From the NCBI RefSeq assembly GCF_014203015.1, contig NZ_JACHIB010000013.1, forward strand, positions 1 through 64,000: a stretch of 64,000 nucleotides of DNA, read 5' to 3'. The notes under the pieces are model-generated. The model was not told the origin of the DNA, searched no databases, and saw nothing but the letters and a program-made list of their open reading frames with translations. Shown here piece after piece: positions 63,827 through 64,000 of this stretch. Within the stretch, counting starts at the first letter, position 1, and every line of letters starts with the position of its first letter. This stretch comes from Castellaniella defragrans (GTDB lineage: Bacteria > Pseudomonadota > Gammaproteobacteria > Burkholderiales > Burkholderiaceae_B). The translations under genes and the position numbers were made by a program.

Positions 63827-64000
63827 TTGAACATCAGTCGTGCCGCGAAACTGGCCGGCGTGAACGTGGAAACCATACGGTATTACCAGCGCCGCGGCCT
63901 CGTCGCGGTGCCGGCCAAGCCCATCGGTTCCCACCGGCGCTATTCCCTGGACGTCGTCGAGCGGATCCGCTTCATCAAACGGGCGCAGGCCTGGGGCTTC
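63827..64000 (+). CDS. merR: MerR-family regulator, mercury type (5' part)
   Basis: The first 58 codons of a MerR regulator, running off the window. [20 protein letters not shown], then [19 protein letters not shown] and a [13 protein letters not shown] stretch, follow the winged helix of Tn501/Tn21 MerR closely. Start is TTG 63827 with GAGGTGA 5 bases upstream; no ATG fits. The Hg-binding cysteines lie beyond the edge. The operator between it and the EAL gene is mer-like, supporting Hg(II) or a related thiophilic metal as inducer. Confidence 0.85.
   Translation, partial: MNISRAAKLAGVNVETIRYYQRRGLVAVPAKPIGSHRRYSLDVVERIRFIKRAQAWGF

Overview
The window looks like chromosome of a GC-rich betaproteobacterium of the order Burkholderiales, most likely family Alcaligenaceae (Bordetella/Achromobacter-like). 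This rests on the gene content and order (recA-recX, a DUF2889 gene beside sucCD, a hemCD-hemX-hemY run, a Tad pilus locus, a BPSS1780-type membrane protein, rdgC) and on the base and codon use. The left 18 kb is foreign or decayed material; the right 46 kb is ordinary core chromosome with a few islands of interest. No tRNA, rRNA or CRISPR array was seen.

Bases 1-7950 are a fragment of an IncP-1-type conjugative plasmid. An IS21-like terminus (1-95) is followed by a near-canonical RK2-type oriT (about 940-1062), KorB-type operators, trbJ-trbK-trbL and two unassigned small genes. An oppositely oriented, translationally coupled trio follows, with a serine recombinase in the middle. A dense block of toxin-antitoxin type genes comes next: RHH/ParE, a second RHH, and an XRE-type HTH. 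Most tra genes, the other trb genes and the replication genes are absent, so this is a rearranged remnant.

Bases 7956-11419 hold two long coupled genes with visibly lower GC than the surroundings. One encodes an all-helical repeat-like protein. The other encodes a protein with an N-terminal region resembling a PD-(D/E)XK nuclease and a helical C-terminus. They lie between the TA block and an integrase, and are the best candidate for an undescribed defence-type system. A DUF4102-type tyrosine integrase that has lost its catalytic C-terminus follows, preceded by a cluster of short palindromic repeats.

Bases 12.8-18.4 kb are a graveyard: an AbiEii-like toxin fragment, an intact NTF2-like/AraC divergent pair, the remains of a TetR / HlyD / ABC-ATPase export operon, an AAA ATPase followed by a broken DUF4276 (TOPRIM-like) gene, and a three-fold 80-bp tandem repeat abutting rdgC.

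The core chromosome then runs: rdgC; asnB and manC; an MHS transporter with its own TctDE-like two-component system; recA-recX with a perfect SOS box; metR/metE; DUF2889-sucC-sucD; terC, a 31-residue coupled microprotein, hemC, hemD, hemX and hemY; ppa; and a FAH-family gene. Next is a tad (Flp pilus) locus whose coding regions carry in-frame minisatellites and whose ATPase is fused to an FHA domain. After it come DUF192, BPSS1780, thrB, dusA, a CBS protein, yihY, DUF2069 and selO. The right edge has a chemoreceptor, a hydrolase, an EAL-domain gene and the start of a mercury-type merR. A mer-type dyad with a 19-bp promoter spacer lies between merR and the EAL gene, and a second dyad lies in front of the chemoreceptor gene. 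This suggests a small MerR regulon linking metal sensing to c-di-GMP and chemotaxis.
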